A stretch of DNA of 64,000 nt from Coenobita brevimanus (GCA_032717465.1 CM064713.1:196501-260500); one strand, 5' to 3'. Positions 11,481 through 22,563 are shown, numbered from the stretch's first letter. Numbers and translations: made by a program. The notes: generated from the letters alone by a model not told the origin.

Positions 11481-12940
11481 AAGGAGTGTGTGCAACAAAA
11501 GTTACTGACATGTGACGTGATGCTTAAGGAGCTGGTGATGAAAAAGAGGACCTATGCACCAAGAAGGAAAATGTGGACGTTGAAAAACCAAGCAGTAAGG
11601 GATGCCTTCTAATGCAAAATGAGTAGAGTGGTGGTTGAACAGGGAGACACTGACAGAAGTGTTAATGAACAGTACAGAGCTCTCAAGAACAATCTCCTGA
11701 GAGTTACAAATTCAGTATGGACAAGGAGCACTCCCAAGACATAAAGTAACCAGGTGGCAGGATGAGGGTGTTGAAGTTGCAGTTTAGGAGAAAATAAGGT
11801 TTTTCTGGGAATGGAAAAGGGGTGTTAACAAAGGGGAATACTTGGGTGCTATACACTGGGCTAGAAGAGAGGTTTACAGGACAAAACCTGGGTCACAGAG
11901 ACTTGTACTAGATAACGTAAATAGTGTGGAAAGAATGTATATGATATTTAAGGTGGCAAATCACATGAAGAGGGAAAACAGGGATATCACAAGTGAGCAG
12001 TGTGTGAAGAATGATGAAGGAAAGATAGTGGTGAACAGTGGGGATATTTAAGATGCCTGGAGACTGCATTACAAATGGATGATAAATGAAAAGTTTGACT
12101 GGAACAGGGAAGGTTTGGAGCCACCAGATCCAGTGTTTGCCCTTGGCCTTTGATTCATGCTGCTAATGTGAGCAGGGCAATAGGCAAGATGAAGGTGGGA
12201 AAGGCAGGAGGTGAGTCTAGGTTGACTGTTGAAATGCTGAAAGCCTCAGGTGATATAGGAATGAGGTTAGTTAATGACCTGATAAATATGATTATATATG
12301 AGTGTACTGACCCAGATGAATGGCTGAAAAGTGTAACTGTAAATGTGAACAAGGGGAAGGGTGATGCCCTGGAAGAGGAAATTAGAGGCAAAAGGCTTTT
12401 GGACCAGATAATGAAGGTAATGGAGAGAGTTCTGGAAGGTATGATTACAGAATGAGTGAATATTGATAAGATGCAATTTGGGTCTATGCCAGGCAAAGTG
12501 ACCACAGATGCCATATTCATTGTTCAACAGATTCTGGAAAAATATATAGGAAAGAAAACGAATCTGCAATTTGTTTTTGTTGATTTGGAGAAGGCCTCTG
12601 ACAAAGTCCCTAGGGAGGTGGTGAAGTGGGCAATGAGAAAGCTTGGGATCAAGAAGTGGTTGGTTAGGGTGGTTATGGCTAAGTATGAGGGTGCTCACAC
12701 CCGGGTAAGGGTGAATGGAGATTTGCGTGATGAGTTTCCGTGATTGTTGGTGTGCATCAGGGGTCAAATTTGAGCCCCTTGTTGCATATCATGGTACCTG
12801 AAGCCCTCTCACATGACTTCAGAAATGAATTCAGGTGGGAGATGCTGCATGCTGGTGATCTGGTGTTGACTGCAGAGAATGAAAGGGAGGCAGAGGAAAG
12901 ATTCAGGAAGTGGGGAGATCGTATGGGGCACAAGGGCTTA
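11481..12940 (+). pseudogene. LINE-B copy 2: linker and reverse transcriptase
   Basis: Reads SVNEQYRALKNNLL and RDITSEQCVKNDEGKI in the linker, then IGKMKVGKAGG (finger), GDIGMRLVNDLINMI, LLDQIMKVMERVLEGMI, MQFGSMPGKVTTDAIF, FVFVDLEKASDKVPREVV, VNGDLRDEF and VGVHQGSNLSPLL. The catalytic box is HAGD at about 12850 where YADD is expected, so the first aspartate is lost, as also in copy 1. Two or three frame changes occur. The gene would have encoded the polymerase of an RTE-like LINE; this copy is inactive. Confidence 0.88.
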
Positions 12941-13270
12941 AGAGTATATAAAGATAAAACAGATGTGATGGTATCTAGGGCTGGTGGCAGTACTGTCAAA
13001 GAGGAGGGAGAGTGGCCTTGTGCAATTTGCCACAAAGGCATGAGAAGTAATTTAAACTTGTGCAGTGTTTGTGATAAGTGGGTGCATAAGAGATGTAGTG
13101 GTATTAAAAGGCAGACTGCAAGATAATGCTGATTTCATGTGTACAGTGTGTCGAGGAAAGCATGTGAAGATTGTCAGGCGTGAAAGGACCGATCTTGTTT
13201 GTGAGTTTCTTGAGTGTGTGGAAGTTTTGTTATTTGGGAAACATGTTATGTGCTGGAGGTGGGGCTGGAG
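12941..13270 (+). pseudogene. LINE-B copy 2: PHD-type zinc finger inside the RT thumb
   Basis: After GLRVYKDKTDVMVSRAGGST, the RT motif that normally leads straight into the FxYLG segment, comes CAICHKG ... LCSVCDKWVHKRCSGI, then (after a -1 type frameshift at about 13111) GRLQDNADFMCTVCRGK. Spacing is C-x2-C ... C-x2-C-x4-H-x2-C ... C-x2-C, the Cys4-His-Cys3 order of PHD/RING-like fingers. The RT-thumb segment then resumes (GNMLCAGGGAGASSV). PHD fingers bind histone tails in host proteins. A role here in chromatin targeting is only a guess. From memory, similar fingers occur at this place in related elements of other invertebrates. Confidence 0.8.
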
Positions 13271-13823
13271 CTAGCTCTGTGGCAAGAATGAGGAGTGGCT
13301 GGAAGAAGTTCAGGGAAATGTTGCCTCTCCTGACAATGAGAGGGCTTTCCCTCCGTGCTATGGGACCTTTGTACGCAGCACGCATCAGAAGTGTAATGCT
13401 GTGTGGTAGTGAGACCTGGGCAGTAAAGGAGAAGGCTATTCACAAGCTCAAAAGTACAGAAAGAACAATGGTTAAGTGGATGTGCGGTACGTCCTTGAGT
13501 GCAAGGCCTGGGGGCATAGGTTTATGATGGAGGAGTTGAGAGGTAGGATGGGACTGAGTGTATTGGTTCTGTGAGAAGAAGTAGATTGAAATGGTTTGGG
13601 CATGTGGAGAGAGTGGGGGATGATAAATGGATGTAGAAAGTGAGAAGTGTTAATGTTAGTGGTTGGGCTGCGAGAGGTCAACCGAAAAAGACCTGGGACA
13701 AGGTCATTAAGTGTGACCTTAGAGATAAGGGACTGAAAAGGAAAGCTGCCAGAGATTCAGCAACATGGAAAGCCACCATCAGGTGACCAGGGCCGGTGCA
13801 TACAAGCATGTTGGATCCTTTAA
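13271..13823 (+). pseudogene. LINE-B copy 2: C-terminal domain and 3' end
   Basis: ARMRSGWKKFREMLPLLTMRG, SVMLCGSETWAVKEKAIHKL and the GRPKKTWDKVIK-like ending precede ATCAGGTGACCAGGGCC and ACAAGCATGTTGGATCC, the LINE-B terminus. The tail is split at a TTAA (13820-13823) by the element 13824-14766 and continues after 14767 as TTAAAAATGACACGAAAACA, matching the (GAAAC)n tail of the 62.3-kb copy. Confidence 0.8.
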
Positions 13824-14766
13824 CCTCTAAAAGACGGGTACTGGAATGTTTTGACATACGCTCAGGGCAGGCATAATCAGCAGGTACAATACAGCAGGGG
13901 GTTTGTGGGGGGTGGGGGTGGGAAGGGTGGGGGGGGTTGTGGAGTGGTGTAGGGGGGAGGGCTGGGTGGTTTGGGGAGGTGGAGGGTGGGCATGGGGAGT
14001 AGAGTGGAGGGTGGGCATGGGGGTAGGGTGGGGGGTGAGTATGGGGGATAGGGTGGTGGGTAAGTATGGGGGGTAGGGTGGGGGTGGATAGGGGGGTAGG
14101 GGGTGGATAGGGGGGAGGGGTGATAGGTAGAGGGGTGGGGGTGGGGGTGGAGGTTGGAGGGGTGGGGGTGGTGGTGGAGGTTGGAGGGGTAGGATGGTTT
14201 TGGAGGTGGGGGCAGTTTGGGGGGTAAGGGTATGGGGTGGGTGGGAGGGGGGCTAGTGAGTAGGGCATTAGGGGTGGTGGGGGTAGGTAGTGGGGGGTAG
14301 GGATGGAGGACAGGCAGTGGGGGTGGTTGGGGGATTGTCGGGGAGTGGGGGTGGTTGGGGGATAGGGGGATTGTGGGGGAGTGGAGGTGGTTATGGGATA
14401 GTGGGAGGATGGGGGGTGTGGGGGATGGATGGTGGGGGGTTGGGGTGGGAAAGTTGGGGTTGGTGGGAAGGTGGGGGTTATGGGTGGTAGGAGGTAGTGG
14501 AGAGGGTTGGGAGGCTGTGGAGGGAGTTGGGGAGGCTGTGGGGGTTCGGGAGTGGGAGGGTGGGGGCAGTGGTGGGAGGGTGGGGGCAGTGGTGGGAGGG
14601 TGGGGGTGGAGATGGTGGGAGGGTGGGGGTGGAGATGGTGGAAGGTGGTGTGTAGGTGTGGTGGTAGGGGGGGTGGGGGCAGGACAGCATATGCAGACAA
14701 CCATCTTTTTGGCCCTAGTACCCTAGTACCCCCACCCCTCGTATGCAGACACCCGTCTTTTAGGGA
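13824..14766. mobile_element. piggyBac-type TTAA MITE with G-rich core
   Basis: Left end CCTCTAAAAGACGGGT (13824-13839) and right end, reverse-complemented, TCCCTAAAAGACGGGT (14751-14766) match at 14 of 16 bases. TTAA flanks both sides (13820-13823, 14767-14770), the invariant target of piggyBac-like elements. The pre-insertion sequence (CCTTTAAAAATGAC) agrees with the tail of another LINE-B copy, confirming the borders. A sub-terminal motif (TATGCAGACA..CC.TCTTTT) occurs twice near the right end (14690, 14742). There is no transposase: a non-autonomous element. Confidence 0.8.
13890..14685. repeat. G-rich minisatellite (GGTGGGGGTGGGAG-like)
   Basis: Nearly 800 bp of irregular G3-G6 runs separated by T, A or TA on the plus strand, dense enough for many possible G-quadruplexes. 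The minus strand is CCACC-rich and stop-poor, which creates long but meaningless Pro/His-rich open frames. It fills the core of the TTAA element. Confidence 0.9.
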
Positions 14767-14770
14767 TTAA

Positions 14771-16776
14771 AAATGACACGAAAACAAAACGATTCAGTAC
14801 AACAATGAAAGGTATACACAGCATACTTAAAAAAGTGTGCATACTTAAGTATGAACAAGTGCATTCATGTGTTATATATTTTAATGCACTATGAAAGTAT
14901 CAGAGACAAGAGAAATAATATCAGTAATGACCACAATACAGAGCAGTATGAGGAATAATACAAATGGGTGATGAGTGCATATGCTTACTGCTCTCCTACA
15001 GTCTTGCTTACCTTCAGCTCCAACTAGTTGGCTCAGGAAGCTTTTGACAGGGTCTTTAAAGGAAGAAATAAGCAAGTGATGCATCTTGGAAACTACAACT
15101 GTGTCTATGATAGTCAACTAATATACCAACCTATCTTGCTGTTCTACATCCCATTTTCCTATGAAAGGTACAAATACTTCATTACTCACTTCACTCGATA
15201 TTATTCATATACAGTACTGTATACGTACAGGTGTATTATCAGCAGTAACCATCTGCACTATTTCCATGGTTACTCTGTTGTATACAGTTCTTCTACAACT
15301 CTTTTTCTGATGTCTTTCCCTTTATATTTATGGTACAGTAAGTGCTCTCTTCCATAATTCCAGTACAACCCCTGCTGTGGCTGAGTAGCCATAAGGCTGT
15401 GTCTTCGTGCAAGCAGATGATGCCACTTGACTCAAGTTTCCATCCACCCCTTGTGGGCTGGTAGGTAAAATGTATACACTACCTTGGGTAACACTTACAG
15501 AGGGTAACTGTGGCAACCTGGATGATGAAGTAGCCCTGTGTCCCAGGATAGCAGGTGAACAACACACCACAAATTAAAAGGCCTAAGTCACAGAGCTAAG
15601 CACATTTTGATGTCTGCTTCCACCTTTACATTATCCTCTCTCTCATACCACCTGATATATTCTATGAATGTTGCTTACCATCTACCACATCCCTACTTTA
15701 ATCCCTCCAACCCTAGGATGTCTTAAACCAAATATAACTGCCAGGAGTTGGCTAGAATAAAATTTTAAAGACAAAGCCAGGCTTAAGGGGTCAAGCATTT
15801 CCATAGTTATACCATACTCTCCTGCTGTCTTTCCAAATAAGAGTTTATTTACTGCAGTTCTGACTACTGACTTCTTATTTACATGCTGCTTCTTGTGCTG
15901 TCAGCCTTTTCTCCCATTTCCTACCATAACAGGTAATTTCAGCTTTTTATGTCTGGTAATAATAGGTCTAAACTATTCTTCATCCTAACCATGTCTCAAT
16001 ATATAGTCTCTACATTAAGAATAATCAATCCCAAAGACTCCTTTATCATTCTGTAATACTGTTCCCTGTTATTTCCACTGTCTCTCTGGTACCAAACCTT
16101 TACTTTTTTCTTATACAGTATTTTCTTTCAAGCCTCTTGCTTTTCCTTCCCAGTAAATACATCATATGTATTGTACTACACAGCCTTTACAGGTATTAAC
16201 ATGATTACTAGAACAATATACTGTACCAATGAAGGCATTATGCATAAAATGAGTATATGTCAATACCAGTATTTCATCAGTTACAGCCTATTGTATGTAA
16301 CATACTCTGAATCAGTCTAGGATTAAGAAACAAAAGTAAAGCAAAGCAAGGCATGTAAGACCACAGATAGAACAAAAAATAAAAGCTGAATATTCTATAG
16401 AAAAAAAAAAAAAGGACTTTATCTTCATCATCCTACCCAAATTCCCCCATTTACTTGGAGTGGAGAGATGTAATATAGAGTATGGTTCAAATAAATATAG
16501 AAAGGTACTGTACCATAAACTACCCTCCTCAATGAATTCTAAACGCCCTTCATAGATGGCAGAAGAGACACAGACAGAATGCAGGCCATCATAGCAAAAT
16601 ACTTCCTTAATTAAAATTTCAGTTAGGCAATCTGTACAAAACTGCTTGTAGTTATAAATCTGAACCATGCTATAGAAAAATTCCCAGATACATGTATAAC
16701 TACCTCTTCTGCAGTTACAGGTACTGTCCACATTTTGTGAATGTGGTAATGCCGTATTTGTTGTCAGCATCTTTTG
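14771..16776. other. No gene recognised (V-ATPase intron 3)
   Basis: AT-rich unique sequence. A tRNA-like box-A word (TGGCTGAGTAGCC, about 15378) with a weak downstream B box may be a decayed SINE. A 163-codon open frame on the minus strand (16312-16803) has no recognisable domain and includes a Phe run from a poly(A) tract. The region lies downstream of exon 3 and should be intronic. Confidence 0.5.
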
Positions 16777-17115
16777 TTCATTTATCCATCCATCCATCCA
16801 CAATCCAATTCCTTATTCCCTGATAAGAGGTGAAGGGGACCACTGATATGCTGTACTGTTCACACATTAATGATGAGAGAGGCTAGTCACTATTCCCTGA
16901 GCAGGATTATGCGAGCCATAAACCCCATCCATCAAATGGATTTAAACCTACATTTACAATCATATGGACAACATCTAAGTGAAATGTTTTAACCACCAGA
17001 CCACCTGGTATGGATTTGTTGGCTCTATACTGCATTTACCATCCAGTTTAGTAACTGTTTTCCATGGTCAAGTTATCACTTAGTCATCATTCAGTGTAGA
17101 TTATCACTATATCGA
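16777..17115 (-). repeat. SINE-2 copy with preserved B box
   Basis: Minus strand: GGTGGTCTGGTGGTTAAAAC (A-box region), then GGTTTAAATCC (B box, near 16942), the GGTTTATGGCTCGC body and a (GGAT)n tail at 16783-16800. Upstream, a CTACACTGAATGATG block matches the 5' unit of the other copies. This copy best supports a tRNA origin of the family. Confidence 0.65.
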
Positions 17116-19189
17116 ATAAGTGCATGGTGGGCACCTCCAACTATAAGTCAAACCAAAAAATACGTTAGCCTACGCATTAAAAAACTGAGTCTAAACATTT
17201 CTGAGTACTGTATTCCAATTTCTTGTGTATTTACAGTATTACTAATAATAACATGCTGCAAATAGAGCTTTATGTACAGTATTAGGTTGTCTGGTGGCTG
17301 GTGACAGACAGATGATATGTGAAGGGGTGAAAAGGTGATGGTAGTGGTGGGGAGACAAGTTGGTGCCCCTCTAGACAATCTGGGATCGACTACTGATTAC
17401 TGACACTCTCTTTCCAGCACCTTAGTTGTCCATGATAATCCAAAGTGAACATGAAAACTAAAATCTGTACAGATAAAATGGTGCATGAACAACATTTTCC
17501 TCAATAACCTCTTCACTATGCCATCATTTATTCATGCAACCTCATGAAAATTTTACTCAAGTTAGGAAAGATCTAATGTATGGAATGGATTAATGAAGGC
17601 TGTAACTTATTTAACCTTCCTAGTTTGAAAAGTCTCACCAAGGTTGAAAAAAATAAACTGGTGGTATCAAGAAAAAAAAAATAAAAGTATCACCAATGTA
17701 GTGCTGTTAGCCTTTCTGTCAGCTTGATCGAATACAAACATTACATTAACATGATTCGCTGACACAAATGATGGTGTGTCCAAGGAGCAACTGATCCCTT
17801 CCAATATCCACCATCTCCCAAAACCTTATGTCCATTTTTATAAGCTTCATCACTTCCCCATGTTGCCATATAGGAGACACGCTACAGTACTGATGGCTGA
17901 TTGGTTTATACAACTGAAGCTTTATATTCAAGTGCCTGTGTTGAGCACATGACAATGCCAAATGGTTCAGCCTACTGAATATTCTAAACTAAAACAGATG
18001 TCTAGTATGCCTCTCTACTCCATTAGTTTTTGAGCAAGCTTGTCACCATGCATCAACATCATGATTCAAAACTCATCTACAGACCAGTCTTCACCTACTT
18101 GTTGTTACAGTCTTTGTTGACTTAATATCAAATTCTTAATCTGCCTACTGTTGTAGATATCTCAAGTACAACTTGTTCAATTGACTTTACCATCAACAGA
18201 TGCAGCATTAGCACATACTACAAAACATGGAAAACCATTCTAACTGCAGAAGTGGAGAATCTGTATATTACTTTAAAAATAAGATTCTGAAAATAAAGTA
18301 AAGAAAGGAACTTGAAGATATTCTTCATGGAAAACACACAAAACCTTGCAATTCATTTTTCTCCTACATCATTCTCAAGCACTGCAGTCACATCCATATC
18401 ATCTAAAGTGTGTATTACCCATTCTTTCATCTGATGTCACTTATCCACATACAACACAAGCACACAAAATAATAAAATGCCACAACATATCTATGCATAT
18501 CTAAACACAAAGCAATCAGCATCTACATTATCTAACTACTGTACTGATCAGCACAAAGCATATATGACAAAACAAAAACAAAAAGGACAAAACTACAAAG
18601 GTATAAAAGCAAAATACAAACGTTAAGACAAAGCATGAATGGGTTAATGATTACATATAAAACAGGACAATACTCTATACTTCATTTAATAATCAATGAG
18701 TTGAAAGACTATAAAAGGCAAGCATTTATATATCACGTAGGTTAAATACTACTATACAAACTAACCGCAATGTGCAATTACAGTAGTATATGGTGCATTA
18801 AAAAATTTCTTAAAATAGTAAGCATACATCCCAACTCTAATTCTCCCAAAGAAATTTAAGTTTCTTCTCTAATTTTAATGCCCCTTAACTTCCTGAAAAT
18901 CAGTTAAGAGTGGTGACTACAAATATTATATTAATTATCAAGCCCAGTTTAATATTCAGAACATGGTGCTTACATCTTGCAGGAAACTATTATTTGCAAT
19001 ATTAAATCAACTATCAAATACACAAAAGTAGCAATATGCTCCTGAAAGAAATGAAAACTTTAATATAAAAAAGCTGTGAAATCAGGGGCAGTCCAAGAGA
19101 CTATTCTTCATGCTGAGGGCTAGAATGATCTGGGTATAAGAAGGAAGGGAGACATCAGGAGAGACAAGAGGGGATGACATGACACTAAC
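17116..19189. other. Vha100 intron 3 (part), no exon found
   Basis: AT-rich, low in coding signal. I searched the minus strand for the next V-ATPase exon (a region expected to encode a GEEGLRAGG/LGFVAGVI-type stretch) and saw none here or in the rest of the window to base 1. A short dispersed repeat occurs at about 17598-17675. Confidence 0.55.
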
Positions 19190-19318
19190 CTCTTCAAAGA
19201 AGAGCTGTGTGGTCTGAAGGACATGCTTCAGCTCAGTCAGCTCCAAGGCATTACGGCGCAAAGTTTCTGCATTAGCATTTACCTCACGAAGCTCATTCTC
19301 TAGCTTCTCAAATGTTGC
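19190..19318 (-). CDS. Vha100: V-ATPase 116-kDa subunit a, coding exon 3
   Basis: The minus strand encodes 43 residues, ATFEKLENELREVNANAE ... LELTELKHVLQTTQLFFEE. This is the coiled-coil part of the cytosolic N-terminal domain of V-ATPase subunit a, conserved from yeast to animals. The acceptor is TTCAACAG before 19318 and the donor GTTAGT follows 19190, both consensus and phase 0. It joins directly to exon 2 (..MIDLE/ATFEKLE..), as in other animals. In the holoenzyme this arm contacts the peripheral-stalk subunits. The intron downstream runs at least 19 kb to the window edge, so the remaining ~700 residues, including the membrane half with the proton half-channels, lie outside. Confidence 0.95.
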
Positions 19319-19486
19319 CTGTTGAAGGGAGATGTATAGACAAAGAAGTTTTAAATGAAATGCAACAATTAATTCTCATTTTACAACTTACTTAACTTAA
19401 GCACAATGAAACAACTCATCCCTTACTGTTAATCATTTTAAAAAATACACTCCATCGGAAATGGATTCTGCAAGTTCACAACACTG

Positions 19487-19600
19487 AGTAAGCATCCATT
19501 CATCCATCCATCATCCAATCTTATGTTGCCCCATGAGAAGTGTAGCAGCCTGGGGCTAGGCAAGTTGGTCCTAATATTTAAGATGAGAGTGACCAGCCCC
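19487..19600 (-). repeat. SINE-2 3' fragment
   Basis: CATTCATCCATCCATCATCC followed by TGTTGCCCCATGAG, GGGCTAGGCAAGT and TTAAGATGAGAGTGACCAG is the SINE-2 tail and body in inverse orientation. The tRNA-like half is missing. Confidence 0.6.
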
Positions 19601-19740
19601 AAGAAGCGTCGGCACTCCCTCAGGCCACCAAGCTAGAATGCATCGAGAGGAAGAAGAAAGGGGAGAGGAAAGTTGACATTGCCAAGGCCTACGACATGAA
19701 TGAAGCCAACGTGATCATAATAAAAATCTTAAGACAAGAT
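19597..19740 (+). pseudogene. Tigger-type transposase N-terminal fragment
   Basis: PKKRRHSL, then after a +1 shift ATKLECIERKKKGERKVDIA and KAYDMNEANV, the CENP-B-like helix-turn-helix start of a Tigger transposase, different from the one at 2703/6328. It stops abruptly and lies in V-ATPase intron 2. Confidence 0.6.
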
Positions 19741-19999
19741 CCTGCCAGCCGAAGGCTATCACACGGCACTTCATACCAGGTTTGCCGAGGATACGATGGT
19801 AAATCGGAACGGTAACGTGGTAAAATTGCCGACGATACCACGGGCATTTGGAATTCATCTGGATGGATTCCTGCCGAGGATACGGGCAAAACAGTGTGAC
19901 CAAAACCCAGGCGACTCGATAGAGAATGTATTGTACCACAGCATTGAACATTTAGCCTGACACTGAATACATATTAATATTTTAGAATAAATATCAATC

Positions 20000-20240
20000 G
20001 TGTTGAAACCCTTCTCATCGGCGTGCGTACCAGTTTATAAACAAAGTTGCTTCTCCTTATTCTCTACCGAGTCAGCGACAGCGATCACTTTCCACAGGCA
20101 CGAGATGGGGCTCTGGCAACAGTGTGAGAAGCATGCACTTTGCCGAGGATTAATGGACGAAGATAGTGATTCTGAGTATGATTTCGAAGGATTTATGAGG
20201 GAGGTTTGATTTCGAAGGATTTATGAGGGAGGTTGAGGAG
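20000..20240 (+). pseudogene. Acidic ORF remnant with 28-bp duplication
   Basis: A short frame ends CRGLMDEDSDSEYDFEGFM. Acidic Ser/Asp-rich starts like this are common in piggyBac-type transposases, but the fragment is too short to assign. The 28-bp unit at 20180-20207 is repeated at 20208-20235 and shifts the frame; beyond it EEEQQPLPASDASSH would continue. Function unknown. Confidence 0.3.
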
Positions 20241-21365
20241 GAGCAACAGCCATTACCAGCTAGTGACGCCAGCAGCCATCCTCCGGGGACCCAGTAGGAC
20301 TACCTACAGCCTTGGATACCACCTTCCATTCCCAGCAAGCCCACCAACACTATCCTAAAAGGTTAGTTATCATTCATAGCACAGTACCATTTATTAAAAT
20401 TACAACAGTACCAATACATGTATAGGTATATGGCAGGTATGTAGGGTGACTTTTCCGAGGGTTGCTGACATAATTCATTTTTCCCCATAAGCTCTATTGT
20501 TAGTCCAACATATTTTTGGTCCAACACATGACCCATGCATGACAATATTACCATGCTGGACGCGAGGGTACTGTATTATATTCTTGTGCCGAATGAAACA
20601 AAATATCAGTAAGAGAAGCCAGCCAAACAAGGGTTATTGAATTTCCATATGAGACAGACGTCTGTTACAATGACTCAAATGTCATGCTAGCCATCATCTC
20701 CAGTATGATTCCCTTACTAGTTACTGAGTGGATGGCAAGGAAAGTGATCATGACTGCATTTCAGAAGGTTAGCAGGGAGTTCACCAGTGATCATGTTAGC
20801 CTGCTAAAGTGGGGTGTATGCTCGATGCTAAATTGCTAAACTGCTATACCGCTAAACCCCCAGACCGTCACATGGCCAGTTGTAAACAAACCCCAAATTT
20901 TTTCTTGAGCCTGGGAGTTTCTAATCATAAAATCTGAGTATATACACAAGTGAATGTAACTTTTTACAATAAATCAAAGGTGTTTATACTAAAAAAAATA
21001 CATGATTGCCAAACAGTGAGATGATCCTCTGTATAAGTGATTCTTCTAAATGGAGCCAAGGTCTTAGGCTCGCCTCCAGGACGCAATGGGATATTTGAAG
21101 GTGATTTTGAGACAAAAAAAAGTTCGTCTTCCACCCCACAAAATATGGTACTATAGCTGTACCTGTGGGCAAAAAATTCTACGGAGATCCTATGCCGGGC
21201 TTCAGGAGCAGCATTTTTTGGTCAAAATGTGATCGCTCATTAAATATAGTAAAAGTTTTTCAATTGTGATGGGACCAAGTTTTTCCATATCAGTGAATTT
21301 TTTGCAATTTTTGTGACAATTTTGGTGCAATTTGAATACAGTATGTAGTTTCGGCTGCCCAAAAT

Positions 21366-21374
21366 ACACACACA

Positions 21375-21419
<45 letters not shown>
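21366..21419. repeat. (CA)n microsatellite
   Basis: About 54 bp of CA repeats with one interruption, in V-ATPase intron 2. Confidence 0.95.
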
Positions 21420-21422
<3 letters not shown>

Positions 21423-21591
21423 CTTCTATAGTATATTAGTTGAGAGGGTAGTGAGTTCAGAAAAACTGTACGTCTAAAAGCAAAATGAAAATCTAAGTGA
21501 AATCAATGCCACATTATTGCCCCGGGACACCCATTTTTTTCTTTAAACTGGAATTCTTGTCAAGAAGTATTATCTTCAATGCAACCAACAT

Positions 21592-22275
21592 TCCTATCTC
21601 TAAAAGTACTGAAATTTTCCGGGTTTCATTTAATAATACCCTGAATTGGACTTCTCATGTTTGATCACTTGCTACAAATGCTGCAAACTGTTTCAAAGAA
21701 ACTTGGATTATTGTATAGAATCTGTTACTTCTTCACTGATGAGCAGTTAGATACTTACAAGAGTCATATGTGCTCTCAGCTCAAATATTGCTCAACCATG
21801 TGGGTTGGATGTGGAGAGGTTGCACTAAAACAACTGGACAAAATTCAGAAAGCTATAAGAATATTTAATAACCTGGCAACTACAAATGAACTACCCCCCT
21901 ACATGTAAGATGGAATATTGCCTCCGTTGCATTATTTTACAGATATTTTTATGGCAATTTCAAACGAAATTGTATCCATTGTGCCACCTCTCCATGCCTT
22001 TCCCTTTGCTACATTGGCATTGGTAGTGCTCGTGACTTGACTGTCACACTGCCATATTGCAGAACTTCAGAATTTATTTATTCCCAGAACTGCTTCTCTT
22101 TGGAACTCACTTCCCCAGATTAGTTTCCCCCAAACTTCAACCTACAGCAGTTCAAATCCAACTGTTACAAATTTTTTTATGACCAAAGGACACATGTAAT
22201 CTGCTATATAGAATTCTATTTTATTTGTATTTCCTTCCTCTGTTCATCTTCTATTTAAAAAAAAAAAAAAAAAAA
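21592..22275 (+). pseudogene. Jockey-like LINE, 5'-truncated, with poly(A)
   Basis: Reads ISKST.IFRVSFNNTLNWTSHV, KKLGLLYRICYFFTDEQL, SQLKYCSTMWVGCG, LDKIQKAIRIFNNLA, ASVALFYRYFYG and SLELTSP, the thumb and C-terminal part of jockey ORF2, with stops. An A19 run (22257-22275) marks the 3' end. It is inserted in V-ATPase intron 2, antisense to the gene. The same family occurs in longer form at 50410-52610. Confidence 0.8.
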
Positions 22276-22386
22276 GGAAAAGAAAGAAAAGAAAAAGAAA
22301 AAATAGTGCTTCCTTAATTTACTTCACTCTTAGCAACACTAACCTCCCTCTCTACTTTACTAAACTAATCCTGAGACTTGCCATAC

Positions 22387-22563
22387 CTCAAGGTCAATCA
22401 TCTCACGTGGCTGCGGTGCTTCAGGGTTCTCCCCAGTGTCAAGGATGGGCAGGTTATCTTTCTCAACCTCTTTCTCTAAGTACCGCAGCTTGCGTTCCAT
22501 CTCATCACAACGTCGTACTTCATGAACAAACTTGCGTTGAAAAGCATTGACATCTGGATTCAA
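22387..22563 (-). CDS. Vha100: V-ATPase 116-kDa subunit a, coding exon 2
   Basis: Encodes 59 residues: [39 protein letters not shown], then [20 protein letters not shown]. The block [20 protein letters not shown] and the PREMIDLE ending are hallmarks of subunit a. Acceptor (CTCCATGCAG) and donor (GTATGG) are consensus; both ends are phase 0. A 927-bp intron separates it from exon 1 and a 3,068-bp intron from exon 3. No disruption is visible, so the gene looks functional. Confidence 0.96.

Noticed and set aside
13678..14704. Open frames of 275-340 codons on the minus strand, Pro/His/Thr-rich
   Set aside because: They lie over the G-rich minisatellite; stops are missing because of composition. 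No domain, start context or homology signal.
16312..16803. 163-codon open frame, minus strand
   Set aside because: Contains homopolymer-derived residues, overlaps a SINE tail, lies in an intron; no domain recognised.
14771..19189. Exon 4 of the V-ATPase subunit a gene
   Set aside because: No minus-strand stretch with the expected conserved residues and splice sites was found.
21362..21420. Cys/Val-repeat peptides from CA/TG tracts here and elsewhere
   Set aside because: Microsatellite translations only.
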